From contig NC_135555.1 of the NCBI RefSeq assembly GCF_964340395.1, positions 9,302,431 to 9,366,430 on the forward strand: 64,000 nucleotides of DNA. The letters are read 5' to 3'. Shown here piece after piece: positions 62,632 to 64,000 of this stretch. The translations under genes were made by a program, and so were the position numbers. Each line of letters opens with the position of its first letter. The stretch's first letter is position 1. This DNA is from Glandiceps talaboti. Taxonomy: Eukaryota; Hemichordata; Enteropneusta; Spengelidae. The notes under the pieces are model-generated. The model saw only the letters and a program-made list of their open reading frames with translations, searched no databases and was not told the origin of the DNA.

Positions 62632-64000
62632 AAAAAACAAAACAAAAAACCAGTCTGTACAGTATTTGTATATAACATACATGTACTATAAATGTATTTT
62701 TGTTCGCCATCTATTTCTGCAGCCTTTTTTCTTACTAGTTGTATGAATTATGAATAATTCACAGTAGACCCTATCGAAGTTTACATTTGCATCGTGATTG
62801 AAGACGAAGAGTCTATATTTGCATCGCCTAACAACATTTTTAAGTCGGAAAAGTCAATTTAATAGTAATGAATGATTTTACTTAAATTGCTCTGTGTCAT
62901 CTTTCAATTTCTAGTTGGTATAGCTTCGATAATTTAAGAACGTTTGAAAGTAATTGTTCAATTATGGAAAGAAAATGAATAATTGCGAACGTATTTGAAA
63001 GATGACAACACAGGCTAAAGACGTTTACGCTTTGACTTTGTCCATTGGATGTTTTGCTGTGTTTTGATACATCGGGTTAACATCGCTTTTTATCAGACTG
63101 TTCACTACCTTACATTATTCTTACAAACTTGATGTACTACCCATTTGATGTTGTTCAGGTAATTAAATGCGGCGAAGCTATATGCGAATGTTGTCACTTC
63201 CGAATTCCATCAATGTTTACATGTAAGACGATGTTAGTTGCACATGACAAGCTGTGATTCTTATTCCAATGAGCAACTACGTCAAATACTTAGCTAAGAC
63301 AGATGGTAATATCCAGTCAACTGTCTAATTATTTCTAAAGATGGGATATTCTTGCGTTGTGATATTCAATTTCTTTTGTTTTAACGCAGCATTGTTCGAA
63401 GTTTTGTTAATAGGCCTACATCTCCCTTTTATCTGGCCTTATTTTAGTGGTCTGAAGTCTGGCGTACTGAAGTACCTCAAAAAAATTTTTTAAAAAAATA
63501 AAAATTTAAATAAATAGCAATATTATTTCTTTGTATATTTTTTTGCACAGTTCAACCTAAAGCTATTTTAAACCAGAATTGAATAGTTAGAATTCGTAAC
63601 GATATGTTTTGGTTGTCATGGGGTGCAGTGGTTGCACTTAAAGAGTTGTCATGGATATTACAATATATCGCTATTTGTGTCGGAATGCTGTGGGGGGGGG
63701 GGGGAGTGACATCGCCTTTGAAAGAAAATAGGTGTATATTATTAGACAATATAATTGACAGATAATAAATATAATTTCGTCTTCTGTTGTTTGTGAACAG
63801 GAAATATACATGAACCAATCACACGCATGCAATCATTGACGATATAAAGGTACCGTATACCTCTTAGAACGCCATAACCTACACTTACCTAGAAATATTT
63901 CTCACACTGTATTCGTCGCACTATTCTAAATTTAGACAAGACTGGTACTGTATAGAGTGACAATACAGGTGAATGACCAGACATACACGATTTTATATGA
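61691..64000. other. Upstream flank of C18orf63; no gene seen
   Basis: The first few hundred bases should hold the C18orf63 promoter; I see no convincing TATA or Staf-type site. The rest is AT-rich, with a (GTT)n run at 62597-62630 and a 13-base G tract at 63692-63704. Open frames here are short and unconserved. Confidence 0.45.
62597..62630. repeat. (GTT)n microsatellite
   Basis: About eleven GTT units. Confidence 0.97.

Overview
The window is nuclear DNA from an animal, AT-rich with many introns. It looks like an invertebrate genome: three genes have clear human counterparts, but introns are short to medium and filled with small dispersed elements, SINE-like units, microsatellites and minisatellites. 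I cannot fix the species. A non-vertebrate deuterostome or another marine invertebrate is my best guess, held loosely.

Three spliced genes account for nearly all recognisable coding sequence. (1) GPATCH1, minus strand, start codon at 16513: twelve coding exons run left to 8442. They encode the first 569 residues, and the last exon ends in an open phase-2 donor, so the 3' part lies beyond the left edge. (2) MROH1, plus strand, 16913-50051: 36 coding exons, fully in phase, giving a complete 1661-residue HEAT-repeat protein (human about 1640). (3) A C18orf63 (DUF4708-type) orthologue, minus strand, 61690 down to 53858: 11 coding exons and 637 residues, ending in what looks like a SAP DNA-binding motif. 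GPATCH1 and MROH1 are head to head with 399 bp between start codons; that promoter carries ZNF143/Staf-, YY1- and CRE-like sites. MROH1 and C18orf63 are tail to tail with 3.8 kb between stop codons. I see no shared pathway: GPATCH1 is a spliceosomal G-patch protein, MROH1 is linked to lysosomes, and C18orf63 is uncharacterised.

The most unusual signal is in MROH1. Exon/intron borders have been tandemly duplicated again and again. Exon 9 is preceded by an 82-bp array that repeats the 3' splice site plus the exon head, giving eleven acceptors in all. Exon 32 has three copies of its head, exon 3 has a decayed upstream copy, exons 17 and 19 have duplicated 5' splice sites (exon 17's adds 42 in-frame nucleotides), and a 120-bp duplication abuts the exon 18 acceptor.

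Mobile DNA: two short hAT-like MITEs with perfect 8-bp target-site duplications (7246-7394 and 23846-24015); two larger elements with CAGGGCT termini (2988-4000, inserted in a 65-bp minisatellite, and 59218-59495); a 5'-truncated LINE with an intact 502-codon ORF, T-tract and 12-bp duplication inside MROH1 (36238-37926); two tRNA-derived SINE-like units; and several other repeat families shared between introns. The left 8.4 kb (probably a GPATCH1 intron) and the right 2.3 kb hold no gene I can support.
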